Of a stretch of DNA of 64,000 nt, positions 34,764 to 47,600 are shown piece by piece. The translations under genes were made by a program, and so were the position numbers. Every line of letters starts with the position of its first letter. Positions within the stretch are counted from its first letter, which is position 1. The DNA is from Hygrocybe punicea (lineage: Eukaryota; Basidiomycota; Agaricomycetes; Agaricales; Hygrophoraceae). The DNA is taken from contig OY744467.1 of assembly GCA_963556145.1 (NCBI GenBank), positions 1,240,001-1,304,000 on the forward strand, written 5' to 3'. The notes beneath the pieces were generated by a model. It saw only the letters and a program-made list of their open reading frames with translations. It searched no databases and was not told the DNA's origin.

Positions 34764-35107
34764 TACTTTAAAAGTTTCACTTCAAGTTGAACTTGTTCAA
34801 GTTCAAGTTCAAAACTTCAAGTTGATTTTGTGCGGTGACGGGCACGTGACTACACAGGCTCAAGCCAGTTCAAGTTGAAAACGACTACTGGTACTAATAC
34901 ATGCCCACACTTGAACTTGAACTACACCGCCCAAGCGGACGAGCCATTGTCCTCAATGGCGATATTTTTTACTCTCCCAACTGCTCGCGCGATGTTGATG
35001 CTCCACCGCCACCACCCGATCACCGTCATATATCCAACATTTTCTTACCCACATGTCGAGTCCATCATTTCCACTGACCCCAGTGGTGGACGGCTCCTTT
35101 TGGATAC
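34764..35107. repeat. CAAGTT-rich intergenic region
   Basis: Runs of TTCAAGTTGAACTTG and AACTTGAACTTG (34770-34825, 34865-34925) form short inverted repeats. No coding sequence was recognised before the ATG at 35108. Confidence 0.6.
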
Positions 35108-37380
35108 ATGAGCTTCTTACCGCTCAAACCGTCCTTTACTGGGTACCCGTTCGACTGCCTCGCGCATATACCTCCCCTCGAGAAAGATAAGGACGGATTT
35201 TTCCTCAAGTCAGCGCTTGTAGAAAGTTGGGTGTGGCTGGAGCAGATGCTCGCCCGAGCAACCTGCCTATTGAATATCCGTTACCAGGTCACTCTACTTC
35301 TCCCCTTCTACCCATGTGCATGGGGTTGCCGCTTTCACTACAAGAATCCCAACATAACCCGGCAATGAGCGGTGCTCTCCCGAGACTGGTTTGTGGTATG
35401 GATAACCATCCTCTCCTACCTAGCCGCAGTGGGAAACAATTATACTGACAAAACTGGCCACGTCATCCCGGAATGGTTCAGGCTCTTGGCTGACGCTGAG
35501 TGTGACCAGGCTTGGTTGGCTGGCGTTCTCTCATCCACCGTCTGTGATTATTCTCTGTATAACCCTCATGTCGGTCCTTTTCTTGATTTGGTCGAGGCAG
35601 AACAAAACCAGCCTAACGTCGATTGGTTTTGTTACTATAACATACCTGTTTGGTATCCTTGGGGCACAAAAGAGGGCCACGCGACTGAAGTTAAATCTTG
35701 GCTTTCAGTCTTTGCTCCCCCACCCCACAAATTGCAGGAGGCGACGACGTTCATCACTCAAAAACCCTTATCTCCCCCAGACACTCATACTCCCAAAACT
35801 CAAGCCCGCCAGACCTGGCAGGCTTTCTTTGCCAAACGCGATCAGTTGAATGCTAAGATCTTGGTTACGAAAACCACAGTGGCTCGGCAGACGCGTCTGA
35901 ATCATGCTCGTAAACCACCCATCAAAAGCGCCCAGGTGTTTGAGTGGATCGAGAACGATGACGACCCTCTGCAGCTGGTGCGCACAGCGGTGTTTAAGAA
36001 TGCGAGGGAGGACACACTGAGTAATTATGGCGACCAGCAGAAGCGGTACGATCCTTTCTGGAATGAATGGGATTGCTGCGAGGCATTTGGGCCTCCAGAC
36101 AAGGAGGAGGATAACGATTTCTACGAGGGCGAGGATGTCGATGTCGATGTGCATTATTCTCCTACATTGCAACCTCATCAGAGGTCTCCATCACCTCCCG
36201 CCCTCGTTGATAATGATCAAGTACCTGCAGCAGAAACACCCGACTTGCATGAAGCTATTCACATCCTCTCTGAACATTACGGCTTCGTTCCGCCTCTGCC
36301 TGTCCCAAATGTAGCAACCGACTTGGTCGATCCTGTGGCCAGGAAACTATTTCTGCGGCTGATCGGCTTGCCACAACAGGATGATCCTATCTTCGAGGTT
36401 CCACTTGGTAACATTGCTCATGAATTTCTTAAATGCCTCATTTCCTGTCGACAACCTCAACACGACTTGTGGGACTTGAGCGAAGAGAATCGCCGTGCTC
36501 TGTCCGCCACTGTCCATATCACGCGTCTCCACCGCCTCTCATCTGGGCTGCTAATCGTTGACTTCGGGCGGCATTCCACAGTCGCATGGAAAATCGCAGT
36601 GAAAAACTCTGCTGACGCCCCCTATATTTGTCGAATGCACCCAGATCTCAGTGATTTGGAGATTGCTCGCATCCTTCTGCAACGAGGAATTCCATTCCGG
36701 ACTCTTCTTCCTGAATCGGTCTGCTGTTCACCCCAATTCTCAACTACAAGCATAGTCCCAATTTGCCTCTCTGGGTACCAATTTTCCAGAAGAGATTACG
36801 ACGCATACTTGCATCAGCGTGCTGTTGTCCTTGGCAGCCCTAGAGGCCGCGCAGCATTACTCAGGGGAGGAAACATATGGCATCTAGCTGTACAAGAAAC
36901 TAGCTTCGATACCGTACTGCAAGGTCCCTCCTCTGCAAGTGGCAATTTTTTTGCTGAAGATCCAGAATATAACCTCCGCCTGTGGGATGATGAACTGAGT
37001 GAGAGTGAACTCATGTTGATTTCTGGAGCCTATGTTTGCTATACAGGTATGTTATTCGAGTATCGGGTATCTGTATCTTATATCTCACACTTGTCATCTC
37101 AGGCAACCGTGATCAGATAGCCATCAAGTCCTGGTGGCCACTGGCCTCCACCTATGAGGAAATTAAATGTGGGGAAAATTATGGCCGCTGGACAGTTTGG
37201 AATGAGAATGTGTACCAAAAACGGCTGACCGAAATCGAAAATGGAGGACAGCCACTTCCTGCGAACAAATGGCGGGACCAATTGAGAGGCCATTGGCAGT
37301 GTCGATTGCTCAAAATTGCTATATCTTCATTTTCAGATAGCTTCCTTGATCGTCACACACACACTGGCATGGCATTGTGA
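35108..37380 (+). pseudogene. Large agaricomycete protein of unknown function, one in-frame TGA
   Basis: Recurrent multicopy agaricomycete protein without a named domain, as far as I recall. The ATG at 35108 begins MSFLPLKPSFTGYPFDCLAH, then WVWLEQMLARA; the frame meets TGA at 35366-35368 (after NITRQ) and continues in the same frame AVLSRDWFVVWITILSYL for about 580 residues. Recognisable blocks: VDWFCYYNIPVWYPWG, WNEWDCCEAFG, an acidic D/E segment, LLRGGNIWHLAV and ELMLISGAYVCYTG. One intron (37047-37102, phase 1) joins to NRDQIAIKSWWPLASTYEE...YGRWTVW. The family's DWFCxxxVPVWYPWG and RDWFxxW motifs are well kept, so decay is minimal apart from the TGA. Function and localisation are unknown. 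Confidence 0.6.
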
Positions 37381-38065
37381 TATTTTATTTAAGTTGCTGT
37401 ACACTGCCGGATAGTAAATCATGATGTGCGCCCAGCGCATTTTTGCCGCTTCTAAACTCAGCATAGAAATCAATTATGCTAAGCCCCAAAATAATTATAA
37501 ACTAAGTATTGCCTCAAATGCCTGCCTAAGAGGATTTGAAATTCTGCCTGGGCAAAGCTGGCAGTTCAAGTTGGTGCCGAGCACTAAGCGAGTTTTGCAC
37601 TGGGAACCAATTCAAAACCACCCTCAGCATGAACTTGCTGTCACCCTATGCTAACCTGCGCATTGCCCAGCACACTTTGCCATTTTGGGTTGCCTGTTAT
37701 ATGTGGGGTCCAGCAATCCCCTTTCAAATTGGGTTTTATTTGTGCGCATGGCAGACTACGAAAGTTTGAGAAGAAATGGTAAATATTTCTGCAACCTCTA
37801 CCAATACATTTCAACCTTAGCACATATAACAAAAGTGTGATAGAACTTCAATCTGCATAACTTGTTCACAGTAGATTTTTAAAAATCTTGCTACATCTTT
37901 CAAACCAATAGTCATGGGTCTACCATGGGTTTTTTTCGTTGACCTGTACCTGTACCCGGCAATACCCATACCCATGACAGCGGGTACGGTTATCCACGGG
38001 TTCACCACTTTAACAAATATATATTATTATATAATAAACTACAAAATTTATTTAAGTGGAGGGAG
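37381..38065. other. Intergenic; MITE-like GGGTAC/TACCCATACCC stretch before gap
   Basis: At 37915-38005 motifs such as TGTACCTGTACCCGGCAA and ACCCATACCCATGACAGCGGG resemble the subterminal regions of the hAT-type MITEs in this window. The element probably runs toward the assembly gap, so its ends and target duplication cannot be read. Nothing coding was recognised at 37381-37900. Confidence 0.4.
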
Positions 38066-38265
38066 NNNNNNNNNNNNNNNNNNNNNNNNNNNNNNNNNNN
38101 NNNNNNNNNNNNNNNNNNNNNNNNNNNNNNNNNNNNNNNNNNNNNNNNNNNNNNNNNNNNNNNNNNNNNNNNNNNNNNNNNNNNNNNNNNNNNNNNNNNN
38201 NNNNNNNNNNNNNNNNNNNNNNNNNNNNNNNNNNNNNNNNNNNNNNNNNNNNNNNNNNNNNNNNN
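38066..38265. other. Assembly gap (200 N)
   Basis: 200 ambiguous bases. Translations through it are meaningless, and flanking features may be misjoined. Confidence 1.
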
Positions 38266-38858
38266 AGATTGGTGGCAATACAAAGCCGGTCAAGGTTATA
38301 CAGGGTGCACTACTTCAAGGGGAATGGGAGCGATATGTTGGTGCTATTGGAATGGTGATTCGCGAGTCCGAATTTCGGGCCCAACTGTATAAGGACTATG
38401 TGTCCTTCTCAACGACCACAGCAAGTGGAATGGATACATCTCCCAGTTTGTGCATTAATCATTTTTAGTTGTAATTCCTAATCGATTTTCATAGAGGCAT
38501 CGACATCCAAAAATGTACAACTTAGTCCATTCACTCGTCGACCCACTCCATCTTATCATAAGGCCGCTCTATCATTTTACGATATTGGTAAGCATCCGGT
38601 CGTCTAATATAAATTGATATCTTAAGTATGTGTTGTCAGTGCCCATCTATGATGCACGCAAAGTCAAAGCGGACTTCACGTCCACTCTCATATCGCTCCA
38701 GCAACTACCCATCTTCCCGCACAATATCCCTGCAGGATCCTGTGTCGTTGTTGGACACACCATCAATACATTCAAGCGTGTAGATGACATGATGAAGAGC
38801 ATTTCACTCAATGTGCAATGGGTCATGGTCTTGGAGTGCCGAAATGATTGCTCCACTT
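38266..38858 (+). CDS. Partial small gene of unknown function, 5' in gap
   Basis: Coding-like exons follow the gap: PVKVIQGALLQGEWERYVGA, then ASTSKNVQLSPFTRRPTPSY after an intron, then VPIYDARKVKADFTSTLISL, LPAGSCVVVGHTI-like residues (IPAGSCVVVGHTINTF) and LNVQWVMVLE before the TAG at 38856-38858. The pattern IPxGSxxxVGxT followed by LNxQWVxVL is one I associate with a small multicopy agaricomycete protein of unknown role. The start lies in or before the gap. Confidence in the function is nil; confidence that it is a gene is moderate. Confidence 0.45.
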
Positions 38859-38966
38859 AGCATCATTTATATTTGTATCTTATGTCTGTTTTGTGAAATA
38901 AACGCGAACCGATCCATTGACTGTACAGATAATATTACAAATATGAGTATGGACCTTTGATGTCAA

Positions 38967-40755
38967 TCAACCATTTATAGAAAACCCTGCAAAAGTGTCT
39001 GCTAATGAGCCAATGGGTGCTCGAACGGATTTCGGACCTGACTTCATGTTCGACCAGAGGCTGCATGTGTGATAACGTTCCACCTCGTTCACGAAATAGG
39101 ACACAGTATCCGTTTTGGAATCCACAATGAGCGATATGTCCATACGGCAAAAAACACTCATCGATGGTTTTCCACCAACCATATTGGACTCTATCGCATA
39201 AAGCCCTTCATAGGTCTTTTGGACAAAGTCGAAGAACTCGTTTCTGCCTTGCTCTCGAATAGAAATGGCGCCCCTGTCCGGATTGCACGCCACCGTCTTC
39301 AATAGAGTCCCCTGCGTTTGAAATATTCTGACAAAGTTAAGACAATCATACATATGAAATGACAAGTGAAAATGAAGGGCACTCACCTTAACTCATCCAA
39401 GGTATAGAAACTTGAGACGATATCCCACTTCCAGGACTTGCTTTCCTTGTTGTACAGGGTGTGCACTGTATACACGACCTTTCCACCAACTAGAAACACA
39501 CGCCATTCGCCCATCTTACTCAGTGGTTCGATGTACGTTTGCCCAAACCAACGTGAACCTGGAACCTCACAGTTATTGCGCATGTATTCCCAATTTCGCT
39601 TGGCGTCGCCAGGTAATAGGACGTGATGACCGGTGTCGCTGTGTGTCCGTTTCAAGACAATATTTGGTGGGAATTGGTCGCCATCATTTAATAATTTTGC
39701 TTGAGGGCGTATCGTATGCGTTACATTCAAAGCGACATGAAGCAAGTTTTGATTTTGTATCCATTTTGAATGGACTGTGTTCATCTGCTTCGGAGGCGGC
39801 CAGATGTGTGCCGTTCGACAGAGTTCGTCCATGCCAGTCATGAAAATCGACACATTTTCCAGTGTCAATCCGTATTGGTTACCGCTGTCAAGACATCAGT
39901 ATAATGCAGCGAAAACGGAGCAGAATTAATTAAAGCGATGTCAATCTTACATGTATGACATTCCATATCCACACCACCAAATACACAATCTGCCGATGCG
40001 AACTTTTGCCACGTATCGCCTTTGTCTTGATGGCGAAGTATTGCATGAAGGAACTCAGGCCAAAATATGTATTTGACATTGAAGCGCCGGGCTCCATCCT
40101 CATGATGTAGTCGCATTCCGATATAAACCTGTTTGTTGTGAAATACGTTTCAGTATCAACAATCCACAAATTAAACAATAGACATTACCCATTCTTGAAT
40201 ACATGCTGAATAGCGACTCTTGTATGACTTGATGATATGGACGTAACCATCAAGATGGGCAATGGTATCGAGTTCGATGTCGGATATGGTCGTGGTGACG
40301 AATGCAAGATCGTTAATGGCTGCGGCTTTGCTCGCGATACGAGTTGTTGGGTCAAGGATAAAAAGGATTTTGAAAACACGGCCGTCATTGTTGCTTAATG
40401 TGGTTATACGGCGTTCATTGTTGCTTACGGTGGTTGGCGGTTCCGTTTCACAGTCAGATGATGTTTCCATCTCAGAGTCGGATGATAGCCTTTTGCGTGG
40501 AAGGAGATCGAGTTCCGCGGCCGTCGCATTGCGGACACCCTGCGAATTTTCACGTATGTTGCGACCAAGACATACCGACTGCGGACAAATTCCAGACGAA
40601 ACGCATTTGGGATGTTGGTGTGCGGATCCGACATGTCTTTGGCAGGAGTTGCCTTCCTTCTTCCACAAAAGACATTTCGTTTTTGGAGAGTCGCATTTTC
40701 GACCAGGGCAGATGTGCATGCAAAGTTCATAACCAAGTTCCTTCTTATATGGCAT
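38967..40755 (-). CDS. ATP-grasp-like protein with Cys-rich N-terminus
   Basis: An intact multi-exon gene. Exon 1 (from 40755) starts MPYKKELGYELCMHICPGRKC and carries many Cys (possible zinc binding), then an acidic Ser-rich linker and a Rossmann-like block (ILFILDPTTRIASKAAAINDLA). Later exons: RFNVKYIFWPEFLHAILRHQ, NQYGLTLENVSIFMTGMDEL, NTVHSKWIQNQNLLHVALNV, then NIVLKRTHSDTGHHVLLP (Lys in an ATP-grasp-type nucleotide loop), WFGQTYIEPL, GEWRVFLVGGKVV, and finally SVFCRMDISLI followed by YFVNEVER (acidic/Asn metal-binding pattern). Introns have GTAATG, GTAAGA and GTGAGT donors. I infer an ATP-grasp fold from motif order only; it could be a ligase or a kinase-like enzyme. It ends TGA at 38967-38969. 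No internal stops. Confidence 0.55.
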
Positions 40756-41022
40756 GTTTGTGGACCTAGGCAGGATTTCGGATGGATGGTATGAGGAACA
40801 GACACAGATATCATTAATACATCAATACCTTAATGATTGATTACTTTCAGGGTGGTTGATAGCGGGTGGTGACGATTCCACAAACCTTCTAATTATAAGA
40901 CGTCGGAATTATGTCACCTGACAAGAGTGGCAATGATAAAACAACGAACACGTGCCAAACACGTTGATCAGCAATGTAATCATTTAAATGTCTTGAAAGA
41001 GCAATATCCACCGAACAGATCG

Positions 41023-41300
41023 GACGTGTTCGGTGTGTTCGGTGGAGATGTTCGGTGGATGTCAACCAACCATTATGAGGAGATATACTACACCGAACAC
41101 ATCGAACATGTTCGGTGTGTTCGGTGGAGATGTTCGGTGGATGTCAACCAACGGTTGTGACCGGATATACCACACCGAACACATCGAACATGTTCGGTGT
41201 GTTCGGTGTAGTATATCTAGTCGTACATTGACATCCACCAAACATGTCCGGTGACCGAACACACCCAACAACATGTTTGTTGTAGTATATCTAGGCCTTC
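41023..41300. repeat. 82-bp tandem repeat with internal hairpins
   Basis: The word TTCGGTGTGTTCGGTG starts at 41029, 41111 and 41193, an exact 82-bp period. Each junction contains CACCGAACACATCGAACAT followed by GTTCGGTGTGTTCGGTG, a near-perfect inverted repeat with arms of about 17 bp. After 41210 a more diverged copy follows in inverted orientation (GTAGTATATCTAG...CATCCACCAAACATG). It lies about 400 bp upstream of the gene at 41680 and 250 bp from the ATP-grasp-like gene's 5' end. Confidence 0.9.
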
Positions 41301-41679
41301 TACATCCATCCAACAAGTCAGACTTGTTGTGCTTTTCCGTCAACGGACCAGTCCGTGAATATTCATCGAACGAATTAACTCGATTTATTGCCTTACCAAC
41401 TGAAAAATATTCCATACGCTGCACATGTCGGTTTTCTGCGTGCAATTACTAGCTTTGGACAACTTCTAAGCTCGAGCCACATCAAAAACATAAATAAATA
41501 GATCTGTTGTTTATGCATGCAAAGAAGCCGAACATGAGGTCGAACATGTGGCGATTGATCTGGTCACGTGGTCGTGACATCTGTATTCATAGTCTGGAGC
41601 GTTGAGTAATAAATCCGCCCTTTTCTTTTGCTCTCAAATCGCCTCACACGTCGACCAAAAAACTTTTATTTCATCTACC

Positions 41680-43603
41680 ATGTCCTTGCCAGTCGTCAAA
41701 ACCTCGACTCCCGCTGTCAATCCCGCCGCCTTCAAGTACTGGCCTGATGCGCCGCCCAAAAAGCTGCAGGAGCTACATCGCATCTTCCAAATCCAGTACA
41801 TGGTCCCGCCCAAGATTCCGGCACCCAACAAGGAATCCGGCACCATTCCCGTATTTTCTCGTAATCTCTATGTACTGAAGACACACCCCCACGATGCCAC
41901 CGCCCGAGGTGAGTTATGGCGCGAAATCCCCGAACGATACGAGGAACCGCTCCGTCGCTTGATTTATCAAATGGATATGTACATCTACGCGACAGCAGCC
42001 ATCGCATACAACAAGGCACCCAACTACTCGCCGGACTACGTCAAAAATGATAAGGAAGGGACCGATTCACTTCGGGATTACCTCAAGTATACCGACACCG
42101 TCATGGACGAAATTTGGGCAGAAGTCTTGGTGGCGAAACGGGCAAACGAGGTTACCCGTGACTGGCGAAGCAAGATCTTCGATGATTGGCTCCTGAAAGA
42201 ATTTTATGTTGGGAAACATTCTCCATCGGCTTTGATTCAACATGGCGCTGTGAACACCGAGATCAAGCCCGAGGATCTAGGTAAGTATATATGTATTTAT
42301 GGCCAAATGAATTCTCACGTCTGGCATCATAGATTGGGCAAAATACGACGAATCCGTGCCAGCATGGCACAGCGGAACCTTGGCAAATTGGTCATTCGGT
42401 GGGCTTCCGGATGCCACAAAGCTCGAGATCATCGGTCATGTTATTGCTTGGTGTAAAGGACATAGTGTCCTCGTCGATTCTGATGTGGCAGATGATGATG
42501 AAGGTGTGATCTAGAATTACATGTGTGATTGTGCTAATGATATAGTACATTTGCAGAGGAGCCAGTTGCCCAGGGCAAGGGCAAGGGCAAAGCCAAGTCA
42601 AAATCGGTCAAAAAACAGAAGGCATCTTCTGCTGGTTTGTACAAATTTTCAACCATAGTGGTGTATAGATCTATTGAATATTCAGGTGGCGCAGACAATT
42701 CGTCCGAGAAGGACAAAAAGAAGCCCAAGCCCAAGCCCAAGTCCAGTAAGTACTTTCATTGTCTGTGATTGTCATACATGCAAACCCTTCATCATGACAG
42801 AGCGCACAATCAAGTCCAAAGCCGAGGACGACGATGAGGGTGAGTTATTGAATTCCGAATATCAAAACGATGATCCAACACATTTATTCATGTATAGACG
42901 ACATAAAGATGGAGGAGGACGTAGCCCCGGTAAAGAAGAAGCGGTCTAAGGCCCAAATGCGTACGTTGCTCACCTTGTTATGATTAATGCACTGACATCT
43001 CGCAGTCGCTGTTGAAATTGGGTCGTCGCGCACAACCCGGCAATCGGCATCGGAGAAATTGACAATGGAGATTAAGCCACCCATCGCCCCCGAGCCGGAT
43101 GTTGTGGCACCGGAATCCGCGAAGTTGGACATTTTAGGACCAGAGTGGGCGGGGTTGTTGGATGTTGATAATGATATAACCATGGACAACGATGACGGAT
43201 CTCCCGAACCTGAAAAGATGTCTCCCAGCGATGGTCACGAGGATGGCGAGATGGCAAAGAGGAGGAAATTGGATGTTGCTTCGGAGCAAGCGGGCATTAT
43301 CGTAGAGAAACTCAACCTGGTGAAGCCACCGAAGAAGTCTCCGACTCCGGGTATGTATTTCAACATTACATCATAGGCTGTATATATTCCAATTCTGATC
43401 TTCTCCATGTCCTAGGATTCCGTCCCAATACGCGTGCATCGTCACGCCACCAGTCATCGACCCCTGCAGAGCCCAGCGCTTCATCAATGGATGTGGATTG
43501 GAGCAACATCGTTCCACCCGAAATCCTACTCTCCATTACTCCAAGCCAAACGAGGCCTTCATCTCCCAAGCCATCGACATCCAAACTTGATCCCGGGCCT
43601 TAA
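41680..43603 (+). CDS. Intron-rich Lys-rich nuclear-type protein, unknown function
   Basis: Starts MSLPVVKTSTPAVNPAAFKY at 41680. A long first exon includes FSRNLYVLKTHPHDATARGE, LIYQMDMYIYATAAIAYN and DWRSKIFDDWLLKEFYVGKH. An intron at about 42281-42332 leads to DWAKYDESVPAWHSGTLA and LEIIGHVIAWCKGHSVLV. Then several tiny exons encode GKGKGKAKSKSVKK, EKDKKKPKPKPKSK and VKKKRSKAQM (nuclear-localisation-like), and the C-terminal exons are acidic and Pro/Ser-rich (STPAEPSASSMDVDWSNIVP), ending TAA at 43601-43603. At least six short introns. The basic tail suggests a chromatin or nuclear protein. No domain recognised and no internal stops, so it may be a host gene rather than a transposon gene. 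Confidence 0.65.
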
Positions 43604-44691
43604 TTTTGGAGGAGTAAGTCCTTCTTTTGTGGAGTATTCATTATATTTGACTAAAAAAACTGTATCCCAGTCGTTGATTTCTGGAAACTTGGTGACAATC
43701 TGTGCCCTCAAATGTCCTCCTCATACATCGCTACTATTAACATTTGTACAGTTTCTATATATGTATTTCTTTTTGCTCCGTTAAAAATGGTTTGTGTTAC
43801 TGTCCTATGACCATAAGAATTGAGCATGATAGTGAGCATAGATACAGCATAAGGCATCAATCTTGTTGACTGAAAATCTGTTTGTCTAAAATATATCCTG
43901 GTGAATGCATTACTTTCAGTTCAGTTGTACAACCACCTACACACTCAACTTGAGAAGGACAACCTGAGATGACTCTCATTCGGGCTAATGAAAATTCAAA
44001 TTGAATATATGTAAGAAACCAGAATCACGAACTTTATGGACCTATTAAATGAGGATACAATGATACAAGAGTAACAAAACCCCCTCTTGTAGTGGAAGAT
44101 ATAACTGTCACTCCAAGGGGAGCTATGACTCTTTGGTACCAGAATAATACAGTATACTTGTGTGGGAATGATACGTACAGCTCCATAAAAATGACAATGT
44201 ATTTCTGACAAGGATGAAGAACAATGATAATTTCCATGAATTACCAAGCAATTGTCAAATATGCACAGTTGTCAAACAGCCTGGTTGTTCAACTTCAATA
44301 CCTGTTTTGTCTGTTGAGCAAGCCAGAAATAAATATCACTGAGACTCTGAAGATTAAATCCACAAAATATCTTAAAAGGGGGTACCATTGTTCTTCTCAG
44401 TCGGTTTGATCAATGTCTTGTCAGCCAGACCCCTAATAAGATCGTAAGGCAGCTATTCATGATACAGATGCATTTTTGGCCTGTATCAAGGCATGTCACA
44501 GGAACATAGAATGGAATAAAAAAAGTAAACACAGATTTCTAAAGATTCAGGCATGCCTTATGGTGTTTTGGGAAAAGCTTACAAATAATATAATGTCATA
44601 TGATCAATCCCATTGTGTTAATTGTTATTCATGATCCGAACCACTTGACTAGTTAAATGGGCGGTGTTTCCTCTTACTGTCACAAATCCTC
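43604..44691. other. AT-rich sequence, probable Helitron 5' region
   Basis: After the 3' flank of the preceding gene the sequence becomes visibly AT-rich and matches the composition of the Helitron ORF. A 5'-TC Helitron terminus must lie somewhere here, but no candidate could be singled out. No coding sequence was recognised, and in particular no N-terminal half of the DUF6589 gene that follows the Helitron. Confidence 0.4.
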
Positions 44692-47600
44692 ATGAATCCC
44701 CACAACATCATCCGTGTCTGCATTGCATGTTTGACTTATCTATATTTCCTTGCAAATGCAACATTGTTTCCACAACTATGCCAAGACAAACTTATGTATA
44801 TCTCTCCTGAACCAATTTCATGTCCTGTGATATCGACCTTGACCCAAGAATTGGGTGTTTTTCAAAGAAAACTCATAGAACATGAGTTGGCCCCAGATCA
44901 GGGCGATGCAACAATATTGATGCAAATAAATGCAACACTATATGTAAAGATCATTGGAATAACAAAAGAAACAAAAGATAACTTGACAGTCGATCCATTA
45001 TTCGTTTGGACTACATTTAAAAATAGCGCCTTCAAAATGCGAATACGTTCTATTCAATATGCCAGAAGATATTTCTTACCTCCTAAATATCTCTTTGCTT
45101 TGTATTGTCTTCTCAAACCTATCACTGTCCAATGTCGTTGTAAAATGATCAAAGCATTGCTCATGCGATCGCTATTGAGACGACATGATTTCAAAACATA
45201 TTTATTTCATTGTATTACTAGTTCTCTATCACATGCAACGTTGCTGTGGACCACACTATGTTTCATAATACGGCATAGCCGTTCAAACATAATTGTGTTC
45301 AATTTGAATTTATTCGGACACTTGTTTAAATCTTTATATATAAATTTCGTTCATAGATATGACTACATTGGTGGTGGTAAACGAATACCAACATTCAAGT
45401 TTAGCTTTCTTCAATCTTTTATGCTACCGTCTAATAATATCAACCATGATTCTGACATATTATTCGAATATGTGGGGCATATTGATGAACAAACAGCCAA
45501 CACTTTATATGAAGATAGAAAAACATATGCATGTGTTAAAATGCCTTTACATGAACTTCTGCCAAATTTGACAGTGAAGGATATTGGTGAAATAACAACA
45601 ATACATGGTATATATTTGTCAAAGACATTACGAAGATTACATGGACAAGATCTATCTGTGGCATTAATGAGGCATAATTGTTCAGCTTGTGATACTCATG
45701 TTTCTATTTTTCATGTGCATGATATTAAATCACATAAAGACCTGTGTAAACAGTGGTACAGAAGACAAAAAATGACAGAAACAAATGAGTGCGGCAAAGA
45801 AGAAACTCAGGCTCAAATGAAAGAAGAATTGGACAAGTCAGATGAGCAATTATTTCCTCCTCCTCCTCCATCTATTGAATTGAAGGAAACCATAATCAGC
45901 AACTGGTGCAGAGATACATCACCTGAATGTTTCCAAGAAAGTGGGTGTGCTGTATGTGGTCAATTGGTTGCATTGAAAAACATGTCTTTATTGTCAAAGA
46001 CGAAGGTTAATCTGAAAATATTAACTAGAGACAATATGGGAATCACAAGATGTGAACGATATCATTGTTCTGATCCAATAGAGGATATCAAAGGTCCAGT
46101 GCTAGATGACACATGTAAATGGATATGCAAACCATGTGTGCTCAGTCTGAATAAAGGCCAAACTCCCAAATATGCTTTGGCGAATGGACTTTGGATGGGA
46201 AGAATTCCTGCACAACTTCAAAATCTAACATTTGCTGAACAACTTTTGATTGCCCGTGTTCGTCACAACAAATGTATTGTTCGTGTCTCCTCTGGGATGC
46301 ATAAAATCAAAGCAAATGCCATCATGTTTCAAAACCCAACACCAAAGATATATCAACGGTTGCCTCCAACAATTAAAGAACTTGATGAAGTGCTAGCGTT
46401 TATTTTCACTGGTCCTGCCAGACCAACTCCAGAAGACATGGAGCGAACGCCTTTATTGGTTCGCCGAAGGCGAGTTTCTGCAGCTTTAGAATGGCTGAAA
46501 TTGAATCACATGGATTACTATGATTTAGATATCTCCTATGAAAATCTAGCACAATATCCAGATCATGGAATTCCTGTTGTGGTTGCATATCGACCAGCAG
46601 ACACAAATAAGGAACCAGAAGCCACTAGTGCATTTGACAATGAAGTGGAAGATGGTGTGGAAGATGGGCCTTGTCCCTTTGTTGTTAGTGGAATAACTGG
46701 CGAAAATCTAGATATTACAAGTCCAAAGGCATTAATAGCTAGAGCGACCAAGCACTTGATAGATGACCATGGTGGTGTTCTTGCCATAAGCCATGCTAGA
46801 AATCCAGAATCGTTCTTTAATAATCCTCAGTTATATCCTATGATGTTTCCCTGCCTATTTCCATATGGCTTGGGTGGTATTAGCAGCATAGACAATGATG
46901 TTTTAAGCATCAGTGATATGATGCACAAAAGACATCTCCTGATGTACCATGACAAAAGATTTCAAACCGATCCCTATTTTCCATTGATTGCATTCAATCA
47001 AGAACAAATCAAAGACAGTACAACCGGAGGATATTTGTTGACTAATAAACATAATTTCAACGATATTGCAAATCGCCTGATGAATATCAATACAGCTGTT
47101 TTGGATGACCTCTCTAAAAGATTATCTAGAGGTGATAGAGTCAAACCGGATACATCAGAAGAGAAAGCATGCTATAAACTCATTTCTGATCTGGATCACG
47201 TAGCTGGTCAGGTCAAAGGTTCAATTACTAACAAGAAATACATGCGAAATGAGATTTGGTCTCTGATATCCTATATTGGTGCTCCGACTTGGTTTATCAC
47301 TTTTGCACCTGCAGACATCAATCACCCACTATGCTTATATTATGCTGACAACAAAGAAAAGTTTTATCCTAAACTACGTCTACCCCAGGATTGTTACAAA
47401 CTAATTGCAAACAATCCAGTTGCTGGAGCCCGCTTTTTTCACTTTACTACTGAAATGTTCATCAAACATATATTAGGAATAAATGAATCTCATCCTGGCC
47501 TGTATGGAAACACATCAGGTTATTATGCAACGGTAGAGGAACAAGGACGTCTTACCTTGCATCTTCATATGCTGTTGTGGATAAAGGGATGCCTTACACC

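Noticed and set aside
4697..35368. UGA reassigned to an amino acid in this nuclear genome
   Set aside because: TGA is also used as the terminator of the ATP-grasp-like gene (38967) and the 35108-37380 gene, intact genes lack internal TGA, and no such code is known in basidiomycetes.
37914..38468. 184-codon frame spanning the N run
   Set aside because: It is translated through the assembly gap and has no meaning.
43604..44691. A specific Helitron 5' TC terminus
   Set aside because: Several A-TC positions occur and none has additional support; comparison with other copies is needed.
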